NCBI RefSeq assembly: GCF_003002955.1
Contig: NZ_PVTJ01000006.1
Location: 186,001-250,000 of the forward strand
Source: Glycomyces artemisiae
GTDB taxonomy: Bacteria; Actinomycetota; Actinomycetes; Mycobacteriales; Micromonosporaceae
Direction of reading: 5' to 3'
Length of the DNA: 64,000 bases
Program-made: the position numbers and the translations under genes
Shown here: piece after piece, positions 1-8,970 of the stretch
How the letters are laid out: every line of letters starts with the position of its first letter
How positions within the stretch are numbered: position 1 is the first letter of the stretch
Notes under the pieces: model-generated
The model's input: the letters and a program-made list of their open reading frames with translations, nothing else
What the model was told of the DNA's origin: nothing
The model's database searches: none

Positions 1-102
1 GACGTGGGCGGCGAGCAGCTCGGCGTCGTTCCGCGGCGAGTGGACGCCGGCCGCCGCGAGCAGCGTCGCGGCGGCGGCCACGGTGTCAGTCCAGGTCGTC
101 AC
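1..102 (-). CDS. prmC: Release factor glutamine methyltransferase PrmC, N-terminal fragment
   Basis: Only the first 34 codons are inside the window; the gene continues past base 1. The reading starts at a GTG at 102-100 that overlaps the TGA stop of prfA in a GTGA quadruplet, a usual sign of translational coupling. The visible residues (a helix-rich start ending in [11 protein letters not shown]) fit the N-terminal helical domain of PrmC/HemK, which methylates the glutamine of the GGQ motif in release factors. The position directly after prfA supports this, since prfA-prmC is a conserved pair. The catalytic NPPY motif lies outside the window, so the call rests on context and the N-terminus. 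Confidence 0.8.
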   Translation of the reverse strand, partial: MTTWTDTVAAAATLLAAAGVHSPRNDAELLAAHV

Positions 103-1184
103 TCAGAACCGCGCGCCATGCGCTCGGCGCGGTCGGCTGCGGCGAGGGCGTCGAGGACCTCGTCGAGGGCGCCGTCCATGACCTGGTCGAGGTTGTACGC
201 GGTGAAGCCGACGCGGTGGTCGGTGAGCCGGTTCTGCGGGAAGTTGTACGTGCGGATGCGCTCGGACCGGTCGGCGGTGCGCACCTGCGAGAGCCGCGCG
301 GCCCCGGCCGCGGCGGCGGCCTCCTCCTGCTGCTTCGCGAGCAGGCGGGCGCGCAGGACCTTGATCGCCGCCTCCTTGTTCTGGAGCTGGCTCTTCTCGT
401 TCTGCGAGGTGACGACGACGCCGGTGGGCACGTGCGTGAGGCGCACCGCGGAGTCGGTGGTGTTGACCGACTGGCCGCCGGGCCCGGAGGACCGGTACAC
501 GTCGACCCGCACGTCGTTCATGTTCAGCTCGAAGTCGACCTCCTCGGCCTCGGGCATGACGACGACCGCGGCCGCGGAGGTGTGGACGCGGCCCTGCGAC
601 TCGGTCACGGGCACGCGCTGCACGCGGTGCACGCCGCCCTCGAACTTCATGCGGGACCACACGCCGTTGCCGCCTTCGGGGTTCCCCTTGGTGCGCACGG
701 CGATCGAGGAGTCCTTGACGCCGCCGAGGTCGGTGGGCACCATTTCGAGGGTCTCCACGCCCCAGCCCATGCGCTCGAAGTAACGCAGGTACATGCGCAT
801 GAGGTCCCCGGCGAACAGGCCGGACTCCTCGCCGCCCGCGCCGGCCTTGATCTCGATGATGACGTCCTTGGCGTCGTCGGGGTCGCGCGGGACGAGCAGC
901 TCCGCGAGCTTCTCCTCCAGCTCGGGGATGCGCTTGCGCAGCCCCTCGGCCTCCTCCGCGAAGTCGGCGTCCTCCTTCGCGAGCTCCTCGGCGGTCTCCA
1001 GGTCCTCCTTCGCCGTCGCGATGTCCTCGGCGGTCTTGGCGATCGGGGACAGCTCCGCGTAGCGGCGGCCGACCCGCCGGGCCTGCGCCGGGTCGGCGTG
1101 CAGGGCGGGGTCGCCCATCTGGACTTCGAGGTCGCGGTACTCCGCGATGAGCATTTCCAGGCGGTTGTCGGCTGCGGACGTCAT
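99..1184 (-). CDS. prfA: Peptide chain release factor 1
   Basis: RF1 reads UAA and UAG stop codons and triggers peptide release on the ribosome. The 361-residue protein has the usual length. The codon-recognition loop carries P-V-T (in [10 protein letters not shown], near residue 190), the RF1 form rather than the SPF of RF2. The peptidyl-transferase loop [16 protein letters not shown] with GGQ lies near residue 235. The N-terminal third is a charged helical domain. It follows rpmE by 90 bases, with the rpmE terminator between them, so it probably has its own promoter. Its stop overlaps the prmC start by four bases. Confidence 0.97.
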   Translation of the reverse strand: MTSAADNRLEMLIAEYRDLEVQMGDPALHADPAQARRVGRRYAELSPIAKTAEDIATAKEDLETAEELAKEDADFAEEAEGLRKRIPELEEKLAELLVPRDPDDAKDVIIEIKAGAGGEESGLFAGDLMRMYLRYFERMGWGVETLEMVPTDLGGVKDSSIAVRTKGNPEGGNGVWSRMKFEGGVHRVQRVPVTESQGRVHTSAAAVVVMPEAEEVDFELNMNDVRVDVYRSSGPGGQSVNTTDSAVRLTHVPTGVVVTSQNEKSQLQNKEAAIKVLRARLLAKQQEEAAAAAGAARLSQVRTADRSERIRTYNFPQNRLTDHRVGFTAYNLDQVMDGALDEVLDALAAADRAERMARGSE

Positions 1185-1226
1185 CTCTGTTCCTTAAGAA
1201 AGCCTTGCAAGACATCGGACGGGACG

Positions 1227-1265
1227 AAAAACGCGGCGCCCGTGTCGCAGGGACACGGACGCCGC
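1227..1265 (-). terminator. Intrinsic terminator of rpmE
   Basis: A 14-bp stem (1233-1246 with 1252-1265, one mismatch) around a 5-base loop, followed on the minus strand by a run of five T (1227-1231). It lies 10 bases past the rpmE stop and is a good match to a Rho-independent terminator. Confidence 0.85.
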
Positions 1266-1274
1266 GGAGCACAG

Positions 1275-1505
1275 CTACTTGCCGGCCTGGGCCTTCTCGG
1301 CAGCCTTGGCGTAGCGGGCCTTGAACTTGGCCACGCGACCGCCGGTGTCGAGGATGCGCTGCTTGCCGGTGTAGAACGGGTGGCACTTGTTGCAGGTCGC
1401 AGCCTGGATCTTGCCGCTGGTCACCGTCGACCGGGTGGTGAAGCTGTTCCCGCAGGAGCAGGTCACCTCGGTGACGACGTACTCAGGGTGGATGCCCTCT
1501 TTCAT
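1275..1505 (-). CDS. rpmE: 50S ribosomal protein L31, zinc-binding form
   Basis: The 76-residue protein starts [10 protein letters not shown] and matches bacterial L31, a large-subunit protein at the subunit interface. Four zinc-type cysteines are present: C16 and C18 in CSCGNSF, and C38 and C41 in CNKCHPFY. This is the zinc-containing C+ form. Many actinomycetes also carry a zinc-free paralogue used under zinc starvation; none is in this window. The ATG at 1505 is preceded by a purine-rich AAGGGAAG. It lies between rho and prfA, as in other actinomycetes, with a strong intrinsic terminator just after it. Confidence 0.97.
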   Translation of the reverse strand: MKEGIHPEYVVTEVTCSCGNSFTTRSTVTSGKIQAATCNKCHPFYTGKQRILDTGGRVAKFKARYAKAAEKAQAGK

Positions 1506-1621
1506 GACTTCCCTTTCATATCGGTCGCCGGGTCGGCTTCCGCCGTGAACCGGTACCGCATCGGGCCCCGCAGGGCTCTGGTCGGGTGCGCGACCTGCGC
1601 ACCAACGATCAATGGTAAGGC

Positions 1622-1652
1622 GTGAGGCCGCTCTCAACCAGGGCGGCCTCAC
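1622..1652 (-). terminator. Hairpin downstream of rho
   Basis: A perfect 10-bp inverted repeat (1622-1631 with 1643-1652) around an 11-base loop lies 11 bases after the rho stop. There is no T-run after it, so it may end transcription weakly or only stabilise the 3' end. Confidence 0.55.
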
Positions 1653-1663
1653 ACTTCACACGA

Positions 1664-3613
1664 CTAGTCGCCGGGCGTGCTCTTGACGATGGACATCAGG
1701 AACTCGGCGTTCGTCTGGGTCTTCTTCAGCCGGTCGATGAGCAGCTCGATCGCCTGCTGCGGCTCCAGCGAGGACAGGACCCGGCGGAGCTTCAGCATGA
1801 CCGCCTGCTCCTCGGGGCTCATCATGAGCTCGTCCTTGCGGGTGCTCGACTGGTGCACGTCGATCGCGGGCCAGGTGCGCTTCTCGGCGATCTTCCGGTC
1901 CAGCTTGAGCTCGGCGTTGCCGGTGCCCTTGAACTCCTCGAAGATGACCGTGTCGCCCATGGAGCCGGTCTCGACCAGCGCCGTGCCGATGATGGTCAGC
2001 GACCCGCCGTGCTCGATGTTCCGCGCGGCGCCCAGGAAGCGCTTCGGCGGGTAGAGCGCGGTCGAGTCGATGCCGCCGGACAGGATCCGGCCCGACGCGG
2101 GCGACGAGTTGTTGTACGCGCGGCCCAGGCGGGTGATCGAGTCGAGCAGCACGACCACGTCGTGGCCCAGCTCCACGAGGCGCTTCGCGCGCTCGATGGC
2201 GAGCTCGGCGACCGTGGTGTGGTCCGACGGCGGCCGGTCGAAGGTCGAGGCGATGACCTCGCCCTTCACCGAGCGCTGCATGTCGGTGACCTCTTCGGGG
2301 CGCTCGTCCGCGAGGACCACCATGAGGTGGCACTCGGGGTTGTTCGTGGTGATCGCGTTCGCGATCGCCTGGAGCACCATCGTCTTGCCGGCCTTCGGCG
2401 GGGAGACGATGAGGGCGCGCTGGCCCTTGCCGATCGGCGCCACCAGGTCGATGACCCGGGTGGTGAGCGCGTTCGGCTCGGTCTCCAGGCGCAGGCGCTC
2501 CTGCGGGTACAGCGGCGTGAGCTTGTAGAACTCGTCGCGCTTCTTCGCGTCGTCGGGGTTCATGCCGTTGACGGTGTCGAGGCGCACCAGCGGGTTGTAC
2601 TTCTCGCGGCGCTGCTTGCCCTGGTTGCCGCCGTTGCCGCTGCCGGGCTCCTCGCCGCGGGTGGGCTTGACGGCGCCGGTGATGGCGTCGCCGCGGCGCA
2701 GCCGGTACTTGCGGACCTGCGACATCGAGACGTACACGTCGTCCGGCCCGGCCAGGTAGCCGGTGGTGCGGATGAACGCGTAGTTGTCGAGGATGTCGAG
2801 GATGCCGGCGACCGGGACGAGCAGCTCGTCGTTCTGGGCGCCGCCGCCACCGCCGCCCTGCTGGCCGCGCTCGTTCTCGTCGCGCCCGCCGCGCTGGCGG
2901 CGGTCGGAGCGGTCGCGGCGCTTGCGGCGGCGGCCTTCGCCGTCACCGTCGCGGGGACCGCGGTCGTCGTAGTCGTCCTCGCGCTCGTTGCGCTCGCTGC
3001 GGCGCTCGCGGGACTCGCTGCGGCCCTCGGGCTGCTCGTCGCGGCGGTCCTGGCGGCCGTTCTCGCGCCCGTTCTCACGGGTGCGGCGGCGGCGCTGCGG
3101 ACGGTCCTCATCGGACTCGATGGTCGCGACGGACGAAGCGGTCTCGGCGGACCCGCCCTCGTCGTCCTGCAGCGTCGGCTGGTGCTCCTGGCGACGGCGC
3201 GGCTGCGGCGGGCCGGCCGGGCGGGTGGCCCGGCGAACGGCACTGCCGCCCTTGGCGTCGGCGCTCTCGGAGCCGTTGTCGCCCGGCGCGGTGTCGACAG
3301 TGGCCTGCGGACCCTCGGCGGTCGGTGATTGTTCGGAGTCAGGCACTGGCGGGGCCTCCTGTTCGGCGCTGGCACCGCCGGGCTGCGAGCCCGCATCCTG
3401 CCGTTCCTGGATGGCGGCGATCAGCTCGCTCTTGCGCATCCGGCCAACGCCGGTGATGCCGAGCGATTGCGCCATCTGCTGGAGCTCGGGCATCAGCAGT
3501 GAGGCCAGACCGGTTCCTGCCCGGCGGCGCTTCTTGGCCTCGGGGAGTTCCTCTCCCGAAGTCGGCGCCGCATCGCTCATCCGGTCCGACGTCGTGCCGG
3601 TGGTGTCGCTCAA
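1664..3613 (-). CDS. rho: Transcription termination factor Rho
   Basis: Rho is a hexameric RNA-dependent ATPase that ends transcription. The 649-residue protein has a Rho_N/SAP-like segment near residues 30-75 (ASLLMPELQQMAQSLGI), then a low-complexity insert of about 170 residues rich in R, E, D and G, typical of actinobacterial Rho. An RNA-binding cold-shock-like domain follows (YAFIRTTGYLAGPDDVYVS), then the ATPase with Walker A SPPKAGKT near residue 405 and Q-loop/R-loop segments. The start is TTG at 3613, supported by GGGAAGGA about 5 bases upstream; no better ATG fits. A hairpin follows the stop. The upstream leader is unusually long. Confidence 0.97.
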   Translation of the reverse strand: MSDTTGTTSDRMSDAAPTSGEELPEAKKRRRAGTGLASLLMPELQQMAQSLGITGVGRMRKSELIAAIQERQDAGSQPGGASAEQEAPPVPDSEQSPTAEGPQATVDTAPGDNGSESADAKGGSAVRRATRPAGPPQPRRRQEHQPTLQDDEGGSAETASSVATIESDEDRPQRRRRTRENGRENGRQDRRDEQPEGRSESRERRSERNEREDDYDDRGPRDGDGEGRRRKRRDRSDRRQRGGRDENERGQQGGGGGGAQNDELLVPVAGILDILDNYAFIRTTGYLAGPDDVYVSMSQVRKYRLRRGDAITGAVKPTRGEEPGSGNGGNQGKQRREKYNPLVRLDTVNGMNPDDAKKRDEFYKLTPLYPQERLRLETEPNALTTRVIDLVAPIGKGQRALIVSPPKAGKTMVLQAIANAITTNNPECHLMVVLADERPEEVTDMQRSVKGEVIASTFDRPPSDHTTVAELAIERAKRLVELGHDVVVLLDSITRLGRAYNNSSPASGRILSGGIDSTALYPPKRFLGAARNIEHGGSLTIIGTALVETGSMGDTVIFEEFKGTGNAELKLDRKIAEKRTWPAIDVHQSSTRKDELMMSPEEQAVMLKLRRVLSSLEPQQAIELLIDRLKKTQTNAEFLMSIVKSTPGD

Positions 3614-4142
3614 TGGATTCCTTCCCTGGCGGAACTTCGAATGGGATTCGAGGAGTTTCCGCGTCTTTCAAATAGCCGCAATGCCGATGTTCTGGTCTGC
3701 GTCCCGCCATCGCTTCGGCCGCCTCGGCCCGAGCGGGCGCGGCGGATGGAAGACGACGGTTGACACCGGGTGCAACACCCCTGGGCTGTCCGCTGGGCAG
3801 ACGGTCCCGATCGAGGCGACGCCTCTGTGGGTTTGTGACCGGCGAGCTCGCGTTGAATGATCGTGCACGGTGAGACACGTGGCGCCGATCTCCGCTGATT
3901 GCGATCCATGCGGACAGCGACTGTTCCTTCGTCGAAACCGTGCCATGCCACGCTGGAGCTTTGCAAAGTCACAAATCCATGGTTGAGGGTGATGACCCAA
4001 ACAAGAGATCAGGCGTGCGCTGGATGCGCCGCAGCTGTTGTGACTACAAGCATAAGCAAGGCTTCGAGCAGTCACGACACCGGGTGGTCGTCTAACTGGA
4101 ATAGTAGCGCACCTTTGCCATTCCCAACAACGGACCCGAGGA
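3614..4142 (-). promoter_or_regulatory. Long rho leader and candidate promoter
   Basis: This 529-base gap holds no supported gene. On the minus strand, TTGTTG-N18-TACTAT (TACTAT at 4101-4106) is a reasonable promoter close to the thrB stop. If it is used, rho would have a 5' leader of about 480 bases. Long leaders are known for rho genes that control themselves by premature termination. A second TATGCT-like -10 lies near 4050. No riboswitch family was recognised. The promoter call rests on hexamer matching only. Confidence 0.4.
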
Positions 4143-5045
4143 TCACTCGTTCGGAGCCGGTGCGACCTGCACTGCGCCGTCGGCGACGTCCAGGCGCCTC
4201 GCCTCGAAGCCTTCGGGGGCCTCGGGGACGTCGGCGCCGTCCACCGCCAGGGCGAGCACGGTCGGTCCCGCACCGGAGATCGCCGCGGCGATTCCGGCGG
4301 CACGCAGCTGTTCCAACAACCGGGTGCTCTCGGGCATTCCCGCGGCACGGAACCGCTGGTGGAGGCGGTCGTCGGTGGCCTCGAAGAGGCGCGAGGGGCG
4401 CACCGTCACCGCGGCCACGAGCAGCGCCGAACGCGAGAGGTTGTACACCGCGTCGGCGTATTCGACCGTGGCCGGGAGCGCGGCGCGGGCGACCGAGGTC
4501 AGGCCCTTCGCCCGCGGGATGTAGACCCACGGATGCAGGCGCGGCGACGGGTCGAGCGCGACCGCCTTCGCTCCGTCCTCTGTGGAGTAGGCGATGGTGA
4601 AGCCGCCGAGCAGGCACGGCGCGACGTTGTCGGGGTGGCCCTCGATGTCGCTGGCGAGCTTGAGCTTCTGGGCCCGCGTCAGGCCGGCCCCGGCGAGCGC
4701 GTCGGCGAGCATGATGCCGGCGACGATCGCCGCGGAGGAGGACCCGAGCCCGCGGGCGTGCGGAATCCTGTTGCGGCACTTGAGGTTCAGGCCCGGAGGC
4801 GTGAGGTCGAGCGACGCGAACGTGCGGATCATCGCGGAGGCGACGAGGTGGCGCTCGTCGACCGGGACGGTGCCCGCGCCCTCGCCTTCGACCTCGACGG
4901 TCACTTTGGTGCCGCTGGTGGCCTCGGCGGTGATCTCGTCCCACAGGTCGAGGGCGAGGCCGAGCGAGTCGAAGCCGGGGCCGAGGTTCGCGGAGGTGGC
5001 CGGGACGCGGACGGTCGCCCGCGGCCCGGTGGTGAGGGTGCCCAA
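4143..5045 (-). CDS. thrB: Homoserine kinase
   Basis: ThrB phosphorylates L-homoserine with ATP, the step before threonine synthase. It is a 300-residue GHMP kinase: the N-terminal substrate motif PATSANLGPGFDSLGLAL is at about residues 15-32 and the phosphate loop HARGLGSSSAA at about 96-106. The C-terminal GAGPTVLAL segment is also typical. The start chosen is TTG at 5045, which immediately follows the TAG stop of thrC, so translation is probably coupled. It is the last gene of hom-thrC-thrB; a ~530-base gap with a rho promoter candidate follows. Confidence 0.96.
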   Translation of the reverse strand: MGTLTTGPRATVRVPATSANLGPGFDSLGLALDLWDEITAEATSGTKVTVEVEGEGAGTVPVDERHLVASAMIRTFASLDLTPPGLNLKCRNRIPHARGLGSSSAAIVAGIMLADALAGAGLTRAQKLKLASDIEGHPDNVAPCLLGGFTIAYSTEDGAKAVALDPSPRLHPWVYIPRAKGLTSVARAALPATVEYADAVYNLSRSALLVAAVTVRPSRLFEATDDRLHQRFRAAGMPESTRLLEQLRAAGIAAAISGAGPTVLALAVDGADVPEAPEGFEARRLDVADGAVQVAPAPNE

Positions 5046-6113
5046 CTAGAGCCCCAGCGCTGTCGCGGTCTGCAGGACGTCCACGGGGACGGTCTGCGGC
5101 TGCGGCGCAGTGGAGACGGCCCAGTCGGGGTCCTTGAGGCCGTTGCCGGTGACGGTGCAGACGACGGTCTGGCCGGGTTCGAGCCAGCCCGCGGCGGCCT
5201 GCTTGAGCAGGCCCGCGACGGACGCGGCGGAGGCGAGTTCGACGAAGACGCCTTCGGAGCGGGCCAGGAGCATGTACGCGGCGTGGATCTCGCGGTCGGT
5301 GGCGGCGATGATGTCGCCGTTCGACTCGGCCTTGGCGTCGAGGGCCTTCGTCCACGACGCGGGGTTGCCGATGCGGATCGCGGTGGCGATGGTCTGCGGG
5401 TGCTCCACGACGCGGCCGTCGACGATCGGGGCCGACCCGGCGGCCTGGACGCCGAGCATTCGCGGGAGCTTCGTGGCCGCGCCCGCGGCGTGGTCCTCGT
5501 TGTACCCGAGCCAGTACGCGGTGATGTTGCCCGCGTTGCCGACCGGGAGGCAGTGGACGTCCGGGGCGTCGCCGAGGACCTGCACGACCTCGTACGCGGC
5601 GGTCTTCTGCCCGAGGATGCGGTTGTAGTTCAGGTGGTTGACGAGCGTGACCGGGTACTCGATGGCGAGCTTGTCGGCGATGCTCAGGCAGTCGTCGAAG
5701 TTCCCGTCGACCTGGAGGACCTTGGCGCCGTGGACGAGCGCCTGCGCGAGCTTGCCGAGCGCGATCTTCCCTGCCGGGATGAGCACCGCGCAGGTGATCC
5801 CGGCGCGGGCGGCGTAGGCCGCGGCCGACGCCGAGGTGTTGCCGGTGGAGGCGCAGATGACGGCCTTCGAGCCGTCTTCGACGGCCTTGGAGACCGCGAG
5901 GGTCATGCCGCGGTCCTTGAAGGACCCGGTCGGGTTGAGGCCCTCGATTTTGAGGTACACGTCGCAGCCGGTCTTCGCGGACAGGACGGGCGCGGGGAGC
6001 AGCGGCGTGCCGCCCTCCTGGAGGGTCACGACGGGCGTGGCCTCGGTGACGGGCAGGCGGTCGCGGAATTCCTCGATCAGGCCGCGCCAGCCAGGGCGCA
6101 TAGAGCTGGACAT
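5046..6113 (-). CDS. thrC: Threonine synthase
   Basis: ThrC converts O-phosphohomoserine to threonine using pyridoxal phosphate. The 355-residue protein is the short bacterial type. The PLP lysine is K66 in [11 protein letters not shown], and the phosphate-binding loop is in [12 protein letters not shown]. The [18 protein letters not shown] segment is also characteristic. It lies 7 bases after hom and directly abuts thrB, so hom, thrC and thrB look like one transcription unit for threonine synthesis. Confidence 0.97.
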   Translation of the reverse strand: MSSSMRPGWRGLIEEFRDRLPVTEATPVVTLQEGGTPLLPAPVLSAKTGCDVYLKIEGLNPTGSFKDRGMTLAVSKAVEDGSKAVICASTGNTSASAAAYAARAGITCAVLIPAGKIALGKLAQALVHGAKVLQVDGNFDDCLSIADKLAIEYPVTLVNHLNYNRILGQKTAAYEVVQVLGDAPDVHCLPVGNAGNITAYWLGYNEDHAAGAATKLPRMLGVQAAGSAPIVDGRVVEHPQTIATAIRIGNPASWTKALDAKAESNGDIIAATDREIHAAYMLLARSEGVFVELASAASVAGLLKQAAAGWLEPGQTVVCTVTGNGLKDPDWAVSTAPQPQTVPVDVLQTATALGL

Positions 6114-6120
6114 TTCGCCC

Positions 6121-7398
6121 TTATTCTCCTTCGACGCGCATGACGCTGGTGACCTGGTGCACCGACGTCAGCTGCGACAGTTCTTCGACGGTGTCCGACA
6201 ACTGCTTGTCGGCGGCCGTGTGGGTGACCACCACCAGCTGGGCGTCGTCGCCGCGGCCGGACTGGTGGACGGTGGCGAGGCTGACGCCGTGGTGGGCGAA
6301 GGTGGCCGCCACGCGGGCGAGCACGCCGGGCTCGTCCACTACGTCGAGGCTGACGTGGTAGCGGGTGCGGGCCTCGCCGATGGGTTTCACCGGCAGGTCC
6401 TGGTAGGCGGCCTCGGGCGGGAACGCGGTGATCCCGCCGCGCTTGTTGCGCGCCACGGCCACGATATCGCCGAGCACGGCCGACGCGGTCTCGGAGCCGC
6501 CCGCTCCCGCTCCGTAGAACATGAGGCGGCCCGCGGACTCGGCCTCGACGAACACGGCGTTGTACGCGCCGTTGACGTTCGCGAGCGGATGGCTCGCGGG
6601 GATCATCGCCGGGTGGACGCGCACGGACACGCCGTCGGCCTCCCGGGTGGCGATGCACAGCGGCTTGACGACGCGCCCTTCGGCGGCGGCCGACGCGATG
6701 TCGGCGGCGGTGACGTCGCGGATGCCCTCCCGGTAGACCTCGCCGAGGTCGATGTGGGTGTGGAACGCGAGCGAGGCGATGAGCGCGGCCTTCGCGGCGG
6801 CGTCGTAGTTGTCGACGTCCGCGGTCGGGTCCGCTTCGGCGTAGCCGAGCTCGGTGGCCTCGCCGAGGGCCTCCTCGAACGCCGCGCCGGTCTGCGACAT
6901 GCTGCTGAGGATGTAGTTCGTGGTGCCGTTGACGATCCCCAGGACCCGGTTGATCGTGTCGCCGTGGAGCGACTCGCGCAGCGGGCGCATGAGCGGGATC
7001 GCCGCCGCGGCGGCGGCCTCGTAGTACAGGTCCGCGCCGCCGGACTTCGCGGCGGCCGCGAGGGCCGGGCCGTCCTCGGCGAGGAGGGCCTTGTTCGCGG
7101 TCACGACGGACTTGCCCTCGCCGAGGGCGGTGGTGATCCAGGTGCGGGCGGGCTCGATGCCCCCGGCGACCTCCACGACGATGTCGACGTCCTCGCGCTT
7201 GACGAGGCTCAGCGCGTCGTTGGTGAACAGCTCCTTGGGCACCGGCAGGTGCGAGCGGTCCCGGTCGAGGCGGCGCACGGCGATCCCGACGATCTCGACC
7301 GGCTCCCCCACCCGGGCCGCCAGCTCCTCCCCGCGCGTTCGCATGAGGCGCACGACTTCACTGCCGACGGTGCCGCATCCGAGTAGCGCGAGTTTCAT
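6121..7398 (-). CDS. hom: Homoserine dehydrogenase
   Basis: Hom reduces aspartate semialdehyde to homoserine with NAD(P)H at the branch between lysine and threonine/methionine. The 425-residue protein has an N-terminal nucleotide fold ([11 protein letters not shown], glycines at 7-12), the family signature around [16 protein letters not shown], and [16 protein letters not shown]-terminal ACT domain ([20 protein letters not shown]) is the usual site of threonine feedback control. The ATG at 7398 has GAAGGGA nine bases upstream; the extra 11 codons of open frame above it lack such support. lysA lies upstream across a structured 141-base gap. Confidence 0.97.
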   Translation of the reverse strand: MKLALLGCGTVGSEVVRLMRTRGEELAARVGEPVEIVGIAVRRLDRDRSHLPVPKELFTNDALSLVKREDVDIVVEVAGGIEPARTWITTALGEGKSVVTANKALLAEDGPALAAAAKSGGADLYYEAAAAAAIPLMRPLRESLHGDTINRVLGIVNGTTNYILSSMSQTGAAFEEALGEATELGYAEADPTADVDNYDAAAKAALIASLAFHTHIDLGEVYREGIRDVTAADIASAAAEGRVVKPLCIATREADGVSVRVHPAMIPASHPLANVNGAYNAVFVEAESAGRLMFYGAGAGGSETASAVLGDIVAVARNKRGGITAFPPEAAYQDLPVKPIGEARTRYHVSLDVVDEPGVLARVAATFAHHGVSLATVHQSGRGDDAQLVVVTHTAADKQLSDTVEELSQLTSVHQVTSVMRVEGE

Positions 7399-7460
7399 CG
7401 CGAGTGTCCCTTCGTAGAGATTCGGTCCCACCCGTTATTGGGAGGAGGAGGTGCGTCAGG

Positions 7461-7550
7461 GGGCAATCTGACAAGGCTCGTGAGGAGCTAGTACATCAGC
7501 GGAGCTTGCGGAGCGCACTTGCGACGAGCGAGCCGCAGCTCAGATTGTTC
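7461..7550 (-). other. Branched RNA fold between lysA and hom
   Basis: On the minus-strand transcript an 8-bp perfect outer stem (7540-7547 with 7464-7471) closes about 84 bases. It can be extended by GGG/CCC past a two-base bulge. Smaller hairpins fit inside it, for example GAGC-TGCG-GCTC next to the 5' arm. The 5' arm overlaps the lysA stop codon and the 3' arm lies about 65 bases before the hom start. It could be a terminator or attenuator between lysine and threonine genes. No known riboswitch or T-box motif was recognised. Confidence 0.4.
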
Positions 7551-8970
7551 CCTGGCGTGCCTCCTTGCCCAATAAGCCGACGTCGAGACGCAGTAGGTCG
7601 TCGACGGTCTCACGTGCCAGGATCACCCGGGCCTGGCCGTCGCGGACGGCCACCACCGGCGGGCGGGGCACGTGGTTGTAGTTCGAGCCCATGGAGCGGC
7701 AGTAGGCGCCGGTCCCCGGGACCGCGAGCAGGTCCCCCGGCCTGACGTCGGCCGGGAGGAATTCATCTTTAACAACAATGTCGCCGGATTCGCAATGCTT
7801 TCCCACAACGCGGGCGAGCGCCGGTGTGGCGGAGGACGAACGCGAGGCGAGCGTCGCCGAATAGGTGGCGTCGTAGAGCGCGGTCCGGATGTTGTCGCTG
7901 ATGCCGCCGTCGACGGAGACGTACAGGCGCGAGGCCCCGCCCGAGAGCGTCACGGGCTTGACCGTGCCGACCTCGTAGAGGGTGAACATCGACGGCCCGA
8001 TGAGGCTGCGGCCCGGCTCGATCGACAGGCGCGGGACGCTGATCCCCGCGGCCGCGCACTCGTCGTCGACGATCTTGCGCAGCGACGACGCGATGTCGGC
8101 GGGCGCCTGCGGGTCGTCCTGCGTCGTGTACGCCATGCCGAAGCCGCCGCCGAGGTCCAGCTCGCCGAGCACGACGCCGAAGTCGGCCTGGAGCTTCGCC
8201 TGGAGGCGGGCCACGCGCGCGGCCGAGACCTCGAACGCGGCGGTGTCGAAGATCTGCGACCCGATGTGCGAGTGCAGGCCCAGCAGGTTCAGGTGCTCGG
8301 CGGCGATGACGCGGCGCGCGGCCTCGTAGGCGACGCCGTCGGCGAGCGAGAACCCGAACTTCTGGTCCTCGTGCGCGGTGGCGATGAACTCGTGCGTGTG
8401 CGCCTCGACGCCCACGTTCACGCGGATCATCACGTTCGGGCGCTTGCCCAGCTCCCGCGCGATCGCTTCGAGCCGCTCGATCTCCTGGAACGAGTCGGCC
8501 ACGATCCGGCCCACGCCGGTCTCCACGGCCTGGTGCAGCTCGGCGAGGGACTTGTTGTTGCCGTGCAGGCCCAGCCGGGCCGGGTCGAGCCCGGCCGCGA
8601 GCGCCACCGCGAGCTCGCCCGCGGTGCACACGTCGACGAACAGGCCCTCCTCGGCGGCCGCGCGGAGCACGGCCTTGGAGCAGAACGCCTTCGACGCGTA
8701 GAACACGTCGCAGTCGGCGAACGCCTCGGTCCAGGCCCGGCAGCGCGCCCGGAAGTCGTCCTCGTCGAACACGTACGCGGGCGTGCCGAACTCGGCCGCG
8801 AGCTTCTCCGCGGAGATCCCCCCGACGTGGACCACGCCGTCCTCGGCGCGCTCCACGTTCCGGGCCCACAGCTGCGGCAGCAGCGTGTTCACGTCCTCGG
8901 GCACGCCGAGCCACGACGGGCGCAGCGAGTCGAAGTCGCCGTGCAGCGCACCGGCTTCGTGCGTGCGCAT
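7540..8970 (-). CDS. lysA: Diaminopimelate decarboxylase
   Basis: LysA decarboxylates meso-diaminopimelate to L-lysine, the last step of lysine synthesis. The 476-residue fold-III PLP enzyme has the Schiff-base lysine at K94 in YASKAFCSKA, then LHSHIGSQIF, the glycine loop DLGGGFGMAYT and EPGRSLIGP. The N-terminus is about 50 residues longer than the E. coli protein, as is common in actinomycetes. Its ATG (8970) shares one base with the TAA of argS, so argS-lysA is translationally coupled. The 5' arm of a structured RNA overlaps its stop. Confidence 0.96.
   Translation of the reverse strand: MRTHEAGALHGDFDSLRPSWLGVPEDVNTLLPQLWARNVERAEDGVVHVGGISAEKLAAEFGTPAYVFDEDDFRARCRAWTEAFADCDVFYASKAFCSKAVLRAAAEEGLFVDVCTAGELAVALAAGLDPARLGLHGNNKSLAELHQAVETGVGRIVADSFQEIERLEAIARELGKRPNVMIRVNVGVEAHTHEFIATAHEDQKFGFSLADGVAYEAARRVIAAEHLNLLGLHSHIGSQIFDTAAFEVSAARVARLQAKLQADFGVVLGELDLGGGFGMAYTTQDDPQAPADIASSLRKIVDDECAAAGISVPRLSIEPGRSLIGPSMFTLYEVGTVKPVTLSGGASRLYVSVDGGISDNIRTALYDATYSATLASRSSSATPALARVVGKHCESGDIVVKDEFLPADVRPGDLLAVPGTGAYCRSMGSNYNHVPRPPVVAVRDGQARVILARETVDDLLRLDVGLLGKEARQGTI

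Noticed and set aside
1622-3328. A 568-codon open frame on the plus strand opposite rho
   Set aside because: It is the antisense of a clear rho gene and has a repetitive A/L/V/R composition with no domain. High GC makes long antisense frames common here; the same holds for many other long frames opposite thrC, argS, cysN, glmU, cydA and others.
7399-7539. T-box or lysine riboswitch upstream of hom
   Set aside because: No T-box antiterminator sequence (TGGN) or lysine-riboswitch core was found; only a generic branched fold remains.
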